The notes: generated by a model not told the origin, from the letters alone. Shown: positions 1 to 9,272, counted from the stretch's first letter. The stretch is 64,000 nt of DNA from Pseudomaricurvus sp965656525 (GCA_965656525.1 CBFHKY010000011.1:1-64000); one strand, 5' to 3'. A program made the numbers and translations.

Positions 1-1061
1 ACTGAAGCAGGAAGACCGTCTTGAGCAAGCTGATTCAAATCATTTTCAGCTAAGTCAGCTAGAGTCCCTTGGAACATGGCCTCGGTGATTCGCTCTGCAG
101 CCTTAAGGCCTTCTTCGCCGTGCACCAATCGAGTGGCTTCACGAGCGAGCACAAATTGAGCTTGCGGGCGACCTTGAGCCTGCTCGTCTGCTTCCTTCAA
201 AGCCGCAATCTCTGCAACAGTTAAGAAAGTGAAATAATGCAGAAATTTATAAACATCGGCATCCGCCGTACCAAGCCAAAACTGATAAAAACTGTAAGGA
301 GAGGTCTTTTTCGGATCCAACCAAACTGCGCCCGATTCGGTTTTACCAAATTTGGTCCCGTCGGCTTTTGTAATAAGCGGCACTGTTAAGCCAAACGCTT
401 TAGCTTGATTTTGACGGCGAGTTAAATCGATACCACCAAGAATGTTTCCCCACTGGTCGCTACCACCAATTTGCAAGCTACAATCGTAACGACTGCTTAG
501 CTCAGCAAAGTCCATACCCTGCAGCAGGGCATAGGAGAACTCCGTAAAGGAAATGCCTGCGCCATCGCGATTCAAACGCTGCTGCACAGACTCCTTATTA
601 ATCATATTGTTCACAGAGAAATATTTGCCGACGTCACGCAGAAAATCCAACATGTTCATCTGTCCGGCCCAGTCAAGATTGTTTACCACCCTTGCTGGAT
701 TTTCAACGCCTTCAAAACTTACAAATTGACTGACTTGCTCGCGGATTTTGTCGGCCCAACCGGCGACCACATCAGGCGTATTCAGCTGGCGCTCGGCCGC
801 CTTGAAGCTAGGATCTCCAATCAACCCTGTCGCCCCACCCACTAGAGCAATGGGGTTGTGGCCTGCGTCCTGAAAGCGTCGCAGCACCAACAGTGGAACC
901 AAGTGCCCCAAATGCAAACTATCCGCCGTAGGATCAAAGCCACAGTAAAGTGTGCGGGGCGCCTCAGACAAATACGCCTCCAACTCATCTTCACCAGTCA
1001 TTTGAGCAATCAGCCCGCGCGCGCGCAATTCTTCAATCAAGTTGTTGTCCAAGGTGCTCAT
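1..1061 (-). CDS. tyrS: Tyrosyl-tRNA synthetase, C-terminus cut by window edge
   Basis: Charges tRNA-Tyr with tyrosine in the cytoplasm. The reverse strand reads MSTLDNNLIEELRARGL from the ATG at 1061, and 353 codons are present; bacterial TyrS is about 400 residues, so roughly the last 45 (the end of the S4-like domain) lie outside. Class I signatures are clear: HLGH within SLHLGHLVPLL, the GGSDQWGN tyrosine-binding stretch, and KFGKT in place of KMSKS. It is divergent from the M23 peptidase gene across about 190 bp, the same arrangement as in Pseudomonas. Identification is secure. Confidence 0.97.
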   Translation of the reverse strand, partial: MSTLDNNLIEELRARGLIAQMTGEDELEAYLSEAPRTLYCGFDPTADSLHLGHLVPLLVLRRFQDAGHNPIALVGGATGLIGDPSFKAAERQLNTPDVVAGWADKIREQVSQFVSFEGVENPARVVNNLDWAGQMNMLDFLRDVGKYFSVNNMINKESVQQRLNRDGAGISFTEFSYALLQGMDFAELSSRYDCSLQIGGSDQWGNILGGIDLTRRQNQAKAFGLTVPLITKADGTKFGKTESGAVWLDPKKTSPYSFYQFWLGTADADVYKFLHYFTFLTVAEIAALKEADEQAQGRPQAQFVLAREATRLVHGEEGLKAAERITEAMFQGTLADLAENDLNQLAQDGLPAS

Positions 1062-1251
1062 AGTTCACTGTCTCTCACTGGGAACCGCTCAAAATAAAAG
1101 GCGCACAATACCGAATCCAGCAACAAAAACAAAGTTCTTGCAGCAGCCAGCCCTATCAGTTTCAGAGTGTAAATCGGCAAACAATTCTGTTATAAACGTT
1201 GCTGCGCAGAGGTGACCAATGGTCTAGCATTAGGCAAAAAAATATTGCGGT

Positions 1252-2796
1252 ATGAATTCAAAACAAAATAAAACTGAAAAAACAACACGCTGGCGTCTTC
1301 TGGATGCGTTCCCGCGTCGGCATCTAGTAATAGCTGCCACACTGAGCGCCTGCCTAATAGGGTCATTAATTTTGGCTCCGGGAAAGCCTGATGAGGGCGC
1401 CCGAAGAAACGTTCAAAAATTAGATCTTGGCTTGCATTCTGACATGGAGCACTTGCTGGATGATGCCAGCGACCCCATTGCTGAAACACTGCTGCCCGAG
1501 ATTGAGTGGCACAGAGAAATTGTTCGACCTGGTGATAGCCTGTCATTGATATTCCAGCGCGCCGGCTTAAATGACCGAAAGCTGATTCTATTTATGGGTA
1601 GCAATTCAGCCACAAAAGGCTTGAAACGGATCCATCCCGGTCACGAACTCGAGTTTCATATCGAGGATGGCGAGCTTATTGACTTGAGGTATCGCCAAGA
1701 CAAACTGACCAGCGAAATTTTTACTCGTACTGGCCCTGATCAGTTTGCCCATCAAACCGAAATCCGCCAACCTGATACTCAATTAGCCTACCGTTACGCC
1801 ACTATCCAAGATTCTTTGTTTCTTGCGGGTCAAAGGGCCAACATGGATGCCGACCTCATTATGGAGCTGGCTAATATTTTTGGCTGGGATATTGATTTCG
1901 GCTTGGATATACGAAAAGGCGACCAATTCAAAGTGCTCTACGAAGAGCGTTTTCTCGACGGCGAAAAGATTGGCAATGGCAATATNNNNNNNNNNNNNNN
2001 NNNNNNNNNNNNNNNNNNNNNNNNNNNNNNNNNNNNNNNNNNNNNNNNNNNNNNNNNNNNNNNNNNNNNNNNNNNNNNNNNNNNNATACGAAAAGGCGAC
2101 CAATTCAAAGTGCTCTACGAAGAGCGTTTTCTCGACGGCGAAAAGATTGGCAATGGCAATATATTAGCAGCCGAGTTCACCAATCAAAAAACAACGTTCA
2201 GCGCCGTACGTTACGAAGATCCCAATGGCAATGTTCATTTTTATACGCCCGAAGGCAAAAGCATGCGTAAAGCTTTTCTGAGGGCACCACTGGATTTTCG
2301 TCGCATCAGTTCTAACTTTAACCCCAAGCGCTTACACCCCATTACTAAAACCGTGAAACCCCACCGAGGCACCGATTATGCAGCCTCTCGAGGGACTCCT
2401 GTCTGGGCCGCCGGTGATGGGCGTGTCATCACCTCCACCTACAACCGAGCTAGCGGTAACTACGTGGTCATTCAACACGGTAATAATATACAAACCAAAT
2501 ACCTTCATTTGAATAAGCGCTCCGTTAATGTAGGGCAGCGAGTGCGACAAAGGCAAACCATCGGCACTGTCGGCTCCACAGGCTATTCCACAGCTCCTCA
2601 CCTTCATTATGAATTTTTACTTAATGGCGTACACAGAAACCCGCGCACCATTTTAAACAAACTGCCAAAAGCAAAATCTATCCCCAGCAGCGAAACAGAA
2701 CGTTTCCACCAACAAACCAAGCCTTTGCTAGCCTCATTAGAGCAATACCATCAGCAGGTTTTGCTGGCCAGTACTGCCCGGGCAGCCACACAGTGA
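1252..2796 (+). CDS. M23 peptidoglycan DD-endopeptidase, MepM/YebA-like, carrying an assembly gap
   Basis: Predicted periplasmic, membrane-anchored zinc endopeptidase that cuts peptidoglycan cross-links. A single membrane segment lies near residues 24-42, then an OapA/LysM-like region (IVRPGDSLSLIFQRAGL), then the LytM domain with HRGTDYA (HxxxD) and HLHYE (HxH) zinc ligands. The gene contains 100 N (1986-2085) flanked by an exact 77-bp duplication. Removing the N run and one copy (177 bp, 59 codons) keeps the frame and gives 455 aa, close to the family length. Its stop overlaps the GTG start of anmK, so the two are probably cotranscribed: one opens the wall, the other recycles its fragments. 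Confidence 0.93.
   Translation: MNSKQNKTEKTTRWRLLDAFPRRHLVIAATLSACLIGSLILAPGKPDEGARRNVQKLDLGLHSDMEHLLDDASDPIAETLLPEIEWHREIVRPGDSLSLIFQRAGLNDRKLILFMGSNSATKGLKRIHPGHELEFHIEDGELIDLRYRQDKLTSEIFTRTGPDQFAHQTEIRQPDTQLAYRYATIQDSLFLAGQRANMDADLIMELANIFGWDIDFGLDIRKGDQFKVLYEERFLDGEKIGNGNXXXXXXXXXXXXXXXXXXXXXXXXXXXXXXXXXXIRKGDQFKVLYEERFLDGEKIGNGNILAAEFTNQKTTFSAVRYEDPNGNVHFYTPEGKSMRKAFLRAPLDFRRISSNFNPKRLHPITKTVKPHRGTDYAASRGTPVWAAGDGRVITSTYNRASGNYVVIQHGNNIQTKYLHLNKRSVNVGQRVRQRQTIGTVGSTGYSTAPHLHYEFLLNGVHRNPRTILNKLPKAKSIPSSETERFHQQTKPLLASLEQYHQQVLLASTARAATQ
1909..2162. repeat. Exact 77-bp direct repeat flanking a 100-N scaffold gap
   Basis: Bases 1909-1985 and 2086-2162 are identical, separated only by N at 1986-2085. 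Both copies encode the same 25 residues of the M23 peptidase. This is what two contigs with overlapping ends look like when joined by a default-size gap, not a biological duplication. Confidence 0.95.
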
Positions 2797-3893
2797 AACA
2801 GCTGTTTGTCGGTTTAATGTCAGGCACAAGTGCCGATGGCATTGATGCGACTTTAGTGGAAATAACAGACACTGCATTACGCGTACTTGGCCACTTAGAA
2901 ATTCCCTACAGCCCTCAGATGTACAGAGATACTCTGAGCCTCTGTCGTCCTGGTGACAATGAAATTGACCGAATGGGTAGGTTGGACCATCAAATAGGGC
3001 ACGCTTTTGCTAACGCCGCAAAGCAGCTTTTAGTACAACACGGGCTTAACCCTTCTGAGGTTACCGCCATTGGAAGCCACGGCCAAACCGTACGTCATCG
3101 CCCGAACGCGAAAGAAGCTTTCACCTTACAAATTGGCGACCCTAATTTGATTGCAGAGATTACAGGGATCGATGTGGTTGCCGACTTTCGGCGCAGGGAT
3201 ATGGCTGCCGGTGGCCAAGGTGCCCCACTGGTACCCGCTTTCCATCGAGCGATGTTCTTTTCTGATAAGGAAAAGCGTGTCATCGCCAACATTGGTGGAA
3301 TGGCCAATATCACAGACCTAACAACGTCGACAGTGCGCAGCGGTTTTGACACTGGCCCCGGCAACGTATTGATGGATGCGTGGATCAATAAAAATTTGGG
3401 TCAGCCTTTCGACCGAGACGGCCAGTGGGCCAATGGTGGACAAATCATTCCCTCACTACTGGACGAGATGCTACAGCACCCATTTTTTAAAGCGCCGCCC
3501 CCCAAAAGCACGGGGCGAGAAGAGTTTCATCAGCAGTGGCTAAATACGCTTCTTACACATCATTCCGCTAAGGCGCAAGACGTGCAAGCCACCTTGTTAG
3601 AGTTAACCTGCCAAAGCTTAATGAAGAGTATCAATCAACACGTAGAGGGTTTTGACGCACTGTACGTGTGCGGTGGTGGCGCGTTTAATGATGCGCTGAT
3701 GACGAGGCTTAACAAGCTCAGTCAAGGGCGAGCACAGTCAACCGCAGCCTTAAATGTTTTACCACACCAAGTGGAAGGCGCGGCCTTTGCTTGGCTCGCA
3801 CATCAGACTCTAAATCGGAAAGCAGGGAATTTACCCGTCGCTACAGGGGCTCGGCATTCTGTAATACTGGGCGGTATTTACCCTGCAGGCTAG
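2793..3893 (+). CDS. anmK: Anhydro-N-acetylmuramic acid kinase
   Basis: Phosphorylates and hydrolyses 1,6-anhydro-MurNAc to MurNAc-6-phosphate, the cytoplasmic step that returns cell-wall sugar to metabolism. 366 aa, the usual length. Visible signatures are the N-terminal phosphate loop GLMSGTSADGIDA, the GSHGQTV stretch, NIGGMANIT, FDTGPGN and the C-terminal CGGGAFN. The start is GTG at 2793, overlapping the stop of the upstream M23 peptidase by 4 bp (GTGA), which implies translational coupling. Followed by a 70-bp convergent spacer before erpA. Confidence 0.96.
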   Translation: MKQLFVGLMSGTSADGIDATLVEITDTALRVLGHLEIPYSPQMYRDTLSLCRPGDNEIDRMGRLDHQIGHAFANAAKQLLVQHGLNPSEVTAIGSHGQTVRHRPNAKEAFTLQIGDPNLIAEITGIDVVADFRRRDMAAGGQGAPLVPAFHRAMFFSDKEKRVIANIGGMANITDLTTSTVRSGFDTGPGNVLMDAWINKNLGQPFDRDGQWANGGQIIPSLLDEMLQHPFFKAPPPKSTGREEFHQQWLNTLLTHHSAKAQDVQATLLELTCQSLMKSINQHVEGFDALYVCGGGAFNDALMTRLNKLSQGRAQSTAALNVLPHQVEGAAFAWLAHQTLNRKAGNLPVATGARHSVILGGIYPAG

Positions 3894-3963
3894 ACCTTAA
3901 TATACAAAGAAAGATACCGCCAAAAAAAGGAAGGGGGGCGCGACGTAAAACCCAAGTCTCGGG

Positions 3964-4317
3964 CTAAACGGAAAATGAAGACCCACAGCCACAAGTAGAG
4001 CTTGCATTCGGGTTCTGGATCACGAACTTAGAGCCTTGCAAGCCCTCTTCATAATCCACCTGAGAACCCGCAATAAAAGGATAGCTCATAGAATCTACCA
4101 CTACAGCAATGCCGTCTTTCTCTACCACGGCATCATCTTCTGCCACTAGCTCATCAAACGTAAACCCGTATTGAAAGCCTGAACACCCTCCTCCAGTCAC
4201 GAAGACTCTGAGCTTCAAATCCTCATTGGCTTCTTCTTCAATCAAAGATCTGACTTTATTGATCGCGTTATCGGTGATCAATACCATTTGAGGGGTAATA
4301 ACTTCTGGGGAATTCAT
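3964..4317 (-). CDS. erpA: Iron-sulfur cluster insertion protein ErpA
   Basis: A-type carrier that delivers Fe-S clusters to apo-proteins. 117 aa. The three cluster-binding cysteines are present: one in GGGCSGFQYGF and two in the terminal TCGCGSSFSV. The position between anmK and the argC cluster matches the Pseudomonas-type order, and ErpA (not IscA) is the usual family member there. The ATG at 4317 is downstream of a strong hairpin at 4341-4362 that probably separates it from the bactofilin transcript. Confidence 0.95.
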   Translation of the reverse strand: MNSPEVITPQMVLITDNAINKVRSLIEEEANEDLKLRVFVTGGGCSGFQYGFTFDELVAEDDAVVEKDGIAVVVDSMSYPFIAGSQVDYEEGLQGSKFVIQNPNASSTCGCGSSFSV

Positions 4318-4340
4318 GGTTTACTCCAATGTTGCAAACG

Positions 4341-4362
4341 AACAGGGGCTCGCCCCTGTTTT
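4341..4362 (-). terminator. Hairpin between bactofilin gene and erpA
   Basis: Perfect 8-bp stem (aacagggg / cccctgtt) with a CTCG tetraloop. On the minus strand it follows the bactofilin gene and precedes erpA. A T-rich tail is present on the plus strand and is weaker on the minus strand, so it may attenuate rather than fully terminate. Confidence 0.6.
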
Positions 4363-4399
4363 AGCAGGATTGGGATTATTCTTTACCCGACCAAAACAG

Positions 4400-4861
4400 T
4401 CAAGTATTACCTGCAGTGGCCAACGTCTCGGTTACACCTGCTTTGGCTTTGGTTTTTATCGGCTCGGCTTTACTGGTTGCGACCTTGGATTCATTGCTGC
4501 CATCAAAAACAAGACTGCCATTCACTTGCGCGCCTTTCACCATTTCAATCATGTTGTAATGGACGTTGCCGGCAACTGAAGCTTTTGCTGCTAGCTCAAT
4601 GTGCTTGGATGAAAAAACATCCCCTTTAACAGAGCCATTGATCACAATGGTAGGAGCGTTGATTTCACCTTCTACAAAACCCTTTTCCATGACTCGCACG
4701 CGCGCATCAGAGCCTGCTTCAGCAAAAATATTACCCTTTACACGGCCCTCAATTTCTAAGTTGCCTTTAAAATGAATGTCTCCAACCAGCTCGGTGGACA
4801 AAGATATCAACGTTGTACTTCCTGCTGCAAATGCCATAGCTTTCTCTTTTTTGCCCCACAT
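4400..4861 (-). CDS. Bactofilin family cytoskeletal protein
   Basis: Polymer-forming bactofilin of 153 aa with the continuous short beta-strand pattern of the family (GDIHFKGNLEIEGRVKGNI and following), flanked by a short N-terminus and a Lys/Ala-rich tail. Such proteins form membrane-associated filaments that scaffold morphology or wall enzymes. I place the start at MWGKKEK (4861) because AGGAGA lies about 11 nt upstream; an in-frame start at 4888 would overlap the previous gene. It sits 5 nt after the DUF6776 gene, so the two are an operon and possibly partners. Confidence 0.9.
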   Translation of the reverse strand: MWGKKEKAMAFAAGSTTLISLSTELVGDIHFKGNLEIEGRVKGNIFAEAGSDARVRVMEKGFVEGEINAPTIVINGSVKGDVFSSKHIELAAKASVAGNVHYNMIEMVKGAQVNGSLVFDGSNESKVATSKAEPIKTKAKAGVTETLATAGNT

Positions 4862-4866
4862 GTGCC

Positions 4867-5607
4867 TTAATTCTCCTGTACCAGCCACCCGAATTTTTTC
4901 TCGACCACCACTTTATCAGTACCCGAGGTTTGAGCCACCAATTCAATTCGAATTGGCTCGAAGTTTTCCGGCAAAGTGAGAACGCCCTCAATTGTCTGGA
5001 AATATTTGAATCGCAACTTAATGTTCTTATAGCTGACATTATCCGAGATGTCCTTCAGATGTAATGTCATTAGCTTGTCGTCTTGCTGTCCAACGACTGT
5101 AAAGGTTAGGTTACCATTCAGAGTATCATGCCTTGTCGCCAGCTGTTGGACTACCAGTTTGTAATTGTATTGCCGGGGGACCCCCCGCGAAATAACATTC
5201 AAAGAGCCGATGGTCAATCCACGATCATTACTGGTCGGCGACATTAAACCGCGATAGAAGCCAATGTCTTCTTGCAAGGCCGCGATTTGGCCTTTAAGTT
5301 CAACCACTTCTGTTTTAACGCCTTCACTGGCCTTACGGTCCACTTGTGAACCCAGTTTCAGGTTCGCAACTTCTTGCCGTAAATTGTTCAATTCCAGTGA
5401 CTTATCCTGCACATCAATGCGCAACTGGTCCCGTTCTGCAACAGCATTTGCTTGCGATGAAGCGCCTTCTTGCTTTCCGAGCCAGAAGCTTCCCACGACT
5501 AAGGCCGCCATCAGCAACAGGACCACCGTGACGAAAGTAATCTTACGCCAAGGACGATAAGGCGCAACGATTAGGCGATACTGCTCGCTACCTTTCACCG
5601 CCGTCAT
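4867..5607 (-). CDS. DUF6776 family membrane-anchored coiled-coil protein
   Basis: 246 aa. A short cytoplasmic N-terminus is followed by one membrane helix (about residues 22-44, KITFVTVVLLLMAALVVGS), a heptad-rich coiled coil (about 55-115) and a beta-rich periplasmic domain with a TLHLKDISDN stretch. Function is not established for this family. I recognise it from its conserved place between argC and erpA in Pseudomonas-like genomes. The ATG at 5607 is preferred over the in-frame TTG at 5619. Linked to the bactofilin gene by a 5-nt gap, which suggests it may be that filament's membrane partner; that is inference. Confidence 0.82.
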   Translation of the reverse strand: MTAVKGSEQYRLIVAPYRPWRKITFVTVVLLLMAALVVGSFWLGKQEGASSQANAVAERDQLRIDVQDKSLELNNLRQEVANLKLGSQVDRKASEGVKTEVVELKGQIAALQEDIGFYRGLMSPTSNDRGLTIGSLNVISRGVPRQYNYKLVVQQLATRHDTLNGNLTFTVVGQQDDKLMTLHLKDISDNVSYKNIKLRFKYFQTIEGVLTLPENFEPIRIELVAQTSGTDKVVVEKKFGWLVQEN

Positions 5608-5706
5608 AGCGCCCCCCAAAACATTCGAGTTTATGATTCAAGCTTATTATCTCGTCACCTAAAATTGACTCACCATTGAAAGTGAAGACGTAAATGCAAA
5701 TAGCAA

Positions 5707-6759
5707 TTAAGGCATCAAGGCTACTTGGGTTAACCCTGCCGTCTCATCAAAGCCAAACATGATATTCATGTTTTGAATCGCCTGACCAGAAGAGCCTCGT
5801 GTCAGGTTATCAATAACGGACAACACCACGACCTTGCCTCGCTCTTGGGGCTCAAAAACTGCGAGGCGACAGACATTAGAACCTTTGACACTGCGGGTCT
5901 CTGGGTGACTGCCTGCAGGCATCACATCGACGAACGGCTCATTGGCATAACGTTCCTCAAACAATGTTTGTAAGTCTGCTGCGCTGCCCTTTCCTTTTAG
6001 GTTAGCGTATAGCGTCGCATGAATCCCGCGAACCATAGGGATTAAATGTGGAACAAACGTCACGTTTACTTCACCGTTCCCTTTGGGCAGCAGTTCGTTG
6101 AGCGTTTGCTCGATCTCTGGCAGGTGCCGGTGGCCACCGCAGCCATACGCTTTAAAGTTTTCACCCGTTTCGGCCAGCAGCATAGGAATTTTAGCCTGAC
6201 GACCCGCGCCGCTGGCACCAGATGCAGCGCTAGCAATCAAATCGGTTGCATCCACCAAGCCTTTTTCGACCAAGGGAAGAAACCCCAGCTCGATCGCTGT
6301 TGGATAACAGCCAGGACACGCGACCAATTGCGCTTTAGCGATAGCTTCGCGATTGATCTCTGGTAAACCGTATACTGCAAGCGGCAGCAAATCGGGGCAG
6401 GCATGCGCTTGATCGTACCAGTCAGACCACAATTTAGCGTCTTGCAGGCGAAAGTCCGCGGACAGATCAATAACACGCACGCCACGAGAGATGAGCTCTG
6501 GCATCATATCTTGGGCCACACCGTGGGGCGTCGCAAAAAAGACCACGTCACAGCTAGCCAATACCTGCACATCTGGCGCACTGAACGTCAGTGTTAGAAA
6601 GCCACGTAGACTGTGGTAAAGATCAGCTACCGGCAAACCTGCTTCCGCACGCGACGTGATCACTTTCACCTCAGCATGAGGATGATCGATCAGTAAGCGT
6701 AACAACTCGACACCGGTATACCCCGTGCCCCCGACAATACCTACCTGAATTTTGCTCAC
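5707..6759 (-). CDS. argC: N-acetyl-gamma-glutamyl-phosphate reductase
   Basis: Third step of arginine biosynthesis: NADPH reduction of N-acetylglutamyl phosphate to the semialdehyde. 350 aa. The Rossmann motif GIVGGTGYTGVELL follows directly after the start, and the catalytic cysteine is in VACPGCYPTA. I choose the GTG at 6759 (VSKIQVG) because AGAGG lies 9 nt upstream and the family starts here; a longer frame to 6804 adds an unconserved N-terminus. It stands alone, not in an arg operon. Confidence 0.95.
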   Translation of the reverse strand: MSKIQVGIVGGTGYTGVELLRLLIDHPHAEVKVITSRAEAGLPVADLYHSLRGFLTLTFSAPDVQVLASCDVVFFATPHGVAQDMMPELISRGVRVIDLSADFRLQDAKLWSDWYDQAHACPDLLPLAVYGLPEINREAIAKAQLVACPGCYPTAIELGFLPLVEKGLVDATDLIASAASGASGAGRQAKIPMLLAETGENFKAYGCGGHRHLPEIEQTLNELLPKGNGEVNVTFVPHLIPMVRGIHATLYANLKGKGSAADLQTLFEERYANEPFVDVMPAGSHPETRSVKGSNVCRLAVFEPQERGKVVVLSVIDNLTRGSSGQAIQNMNIMFGFDETAGLTQVALMP

Positions 6760-6932
6760 TCTTTCAAACCTCTGCGCGCGCTGTTCATCACCAATTTGCC
6801 CCACTTGCCTTTTATGACCAAAATATAATCACTAAGCACAACATGGGCTTCTGCAAATCAGACATTAAAGACCAGCTAGTGTATAACAATGTCAAACAGA
6901 AGCAATGTCATCCACCCCAATCCGACTACCCT

Positions 6933-8799
6933 ATGCCTACTCCGACACCTGACATCCAGCCTTCCCGCCGCAAGCCTTCGCTGCGTCAAAAGACTCAGCT
7001 GTTTCTCGATCAGCTGCAGCATCAACTGGCGCATTTAGACGCATTGCCGCAACTGACGCTGCTGGGTTTACTTGCCGGGTTAGCCGCTGCAGGTCTAGTG
7101 GTTGCTTTTCGTTTAGCGGTTGATGTGCCATTAGAACTCGTGCTTGACGGGAGTGCCGAACACTTCGAGCAACTGCCACGCGTTTGGCACTTTTTTTTAC
7201 CCGTTATTGGTGGCGTAGTACTGGCAGCACTAATGCACTGCACCCCCAAAGAAGGGCGCTCTGTCAGTGTAGGACACGTATTAGAGCGCTTGCAAAATCA
7301 CCACGGCCGTTTACCACTGCGAAACTGGATAATACAGTTCGTAGGGGGCGTACTGGCCTTACTGAGTGGCCAATCGATGGGGCGAGAAGGCCCCGCCGTA
7401 CACTTAGGTGCGGGTGCTGCCAGCCAACTGGGGCAGCGACTGCACCTGCCCAACAATTGCCAAAGAACCTTAGTTGGCTGCGGGGTGGCGGCAGCCATTT
7501 CAGCATCGTTTAATACCCCGATGGCCGGCGTGATCTTTTCGATGGAGGTGATATTAATGGAGTACACCATCGCGGGGTTTATCCCTGTGATGATGGCGTC
7601 GGTTACTGGCGCAGTTATAGGAAGGCTCGTGTTTGGTGATGACCCAGCATTTATCGTACCCAATGTCAGTATGAACAACCTTTGGGAATTGCTTTGGATC
7701 GCCTTATCGGGTCTGATTGTAGCGTTATTCGCAGCTATTTTTATTCGCCTGCAATTATGGTTCAACAAACAACAGCGGCACCCCGTTGGGCTGCGAATGA
7801 TCGTAGCCGGTCTTATTACCGGCATTTTGGCACTAGGCTTCCCAGAAATTTTAGGCGTTGGTTACGACACTATTGAAGCCGCCATGATGGGCGAAATAGG
7901 CCTGCNNNNNNNNNNNNNNNNNNNNNNNNNNNNNNNNNNNNNNNNNNNNNNNNNNNNNNNNNNNNNNNNNNNNNNNNNNNNNNNNNNNNNNNNNNNNNNN
8001 NNNCGCCAAGATCATTGCGACTGCTGCGAGCGGTGGTTTGGGTGTACCTGGAGGCGTCATAGGCCCAACCCTGTTTGTGGGAGCCGCACTTGGTAGCTTG
8101 CTGGGATTTGTCATTCACAGTATAGCGCCCGACGCCGGCAGTGACGCTGGATTTTACGTGCTCCTTGGCATGGGTGCTATGATGGCCGCGGTGATCAACG
8201 CGCCCCTTGCCGCACTGATTACTGTCTTTGAATTAACCCATAACCCCAACATCATATTCCCTACCATGTTGATCATTGTGGTCGCGGTGATTGCTACTCG
8301 TCAGCTCTTCCGCTGCGAAGGCTTGTTTATCGCGCAACTGGAAAGCAATGGCTTTTCTTTATCTCTAGGCCCAATACAGCAAACGCTCAACCGCGTTGGT
8401 GTACGAAGCGTGATGGACACACAATTGCAACGTTGCTTCCACACGCAAACACTGGCTCAACTGCAACAGCGTCTTGAACAGAAGCCTAAATGGTTGGTGC
8501 TGGATCACCCTGACGGTGAGAAGTACCTGTTACCCGCCACAGACGCCTTAGCCTACCTTGAAGCTAGCTCTCAAGAAGAGTCGATATCAGAAAAAGACTT
8601 AATTGATCTCTTGGAAATACCTGGCCGCATGGGGCTACTCAAACCCATCGATCACCAAGCCAGCCTACTGGAAGCATTCCACCAGTTCAGCAACCATAAG
8701 GCAGATGCGTTGTATGTGATTCGCCCCACCACCCCGTGGCTTCACCCAGTCATTGGAATTATTACAGAAAGTCACGTTAACGAGCACTATCAGTTATGA
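6933..8799 (+). CDS. CLC-family chloride channel/transporter with C-terminal CBS-like region, interrupted by a gap
   Basis: Multi-spanning inner-membrane CLC protein. GREGPAVHLG, containing the gating glutamate, and GVPGGVIGP are present. The usual GSGIP selectivity segment is not: the matching place reads EGRSVSVGHVLERL. The region after the last helices (about the final 130 residues) resembles a CBS pair. 98 N at 7906-8003 interrupt the gene and break the frame; with continuous coding the missing length must be 1 modulo 3, and a gap of some 22-25 nt would suit the family spacing. Start is uncertain: ATG at 6933 or 6843, neither with a good ribosome site. Confidence 0.85.
7906..8003. other. 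Assembly gap (98 N) within the CLC gene
   Basis: Run of N. The flanks do not overlap each other. As printed it shifts the reading frame between the two halves of the CLC protein, so the printed size cannot be exact unless the gene is truly broken. Confidence 0.98.
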
Positions 8800-8849
8800 T
8801 GACTTTGCGTTATTGCCTCTTCAATTTCTTTACATAGGGTGCCGTTCAC

Positions 8850-9272
8850 ATGTTGTGGCTCAAATCTTTTCACCTGATATTTATGGTGTGCTGGTTCGCC
8901 GGAATCTTTTATTTGCCTCGTTTATTTGTCAACCATGCCATGACAACAAACGCTGCCGTGCGTGAGCAGCTTGGTCTAATGGAGCGCAAGCTGTATCGTT
9001 TCATTACACCGTTTATGTTTCTTACCATAGGATTTGGCTTGGCCTTGGTGAGCCTAAATTCCAACTATTACCTGCAATCTGGTTGGTTTCACGCAAAGAC
9101 ACTGCTGGTTATTTTATTAGTTGGCTATCACTTTTATTGCGGTCACTGCATCACCCTACTGAAGCACGATCCGAGCGCTCGCAGCCACGTATTCTATCGA
9201 ATATTTAATGAAGCTCCCGTGCTGGCGCTGTTCGCCATTATATTTCTTGTGGTTCTGAAGCCGGCCTTTTAA
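8850..9272 (+). CDS. hemJ: Protoporphyrinogen IX oxidase HemJ
   Basis: Oxidises protoporphyrinogen IX to protoporphyrin IX late in heme synthesis. 140 aa, four predicted membrane helices. The conserved N-terminal stretch WLKSFHLIFMVCWFAGIFY carries the essential histidine, followed by LPRLFVNHA, and a second conserved lysine region lies in GWFHAKTLLV. It lies near hemL and thiD, so two heme-pathway genes sit within 3 kb. Identification is by family pattern and is firm. Confidence 0.93.
   Translation: MLWLKSFHLIFMVCWFAGIFYLPRLFVNHAMTTNAAVREQLGLMERKLYRFITPFMFLTIGFGLALVSLNSNYYLQSGWFHAKTLLVILLVGYHFYCGHCITLLKHDPSARSHVFYRIFNEAPVLALFAIIFLVVLKPAF

Noticed and set aside
1909..2162. Tandem duplication inside the peptidase
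   Set aside because: Exact 77-bp identity that ends precisely at the N run is better explained as overlapping contig ends.
2332..2607. Minus-strand frame opposite the M23 peptidase
   Set aside because: Lies wholly opposite a conserved catalytic domain, with no ribosome site or known family.
4288..4629. Plus-strand frame over erpA start and bactofilin end
   Set aside because: Antisense to two recognised genes and passes through the terminator hairpin.
6843..8096. CLC gene ending at 8096
   Set aside because: The stretch after the N run in this frame (RQDHCDCC...) is nonsense; the real C-terminal half is in the next frame and ends at 8799.
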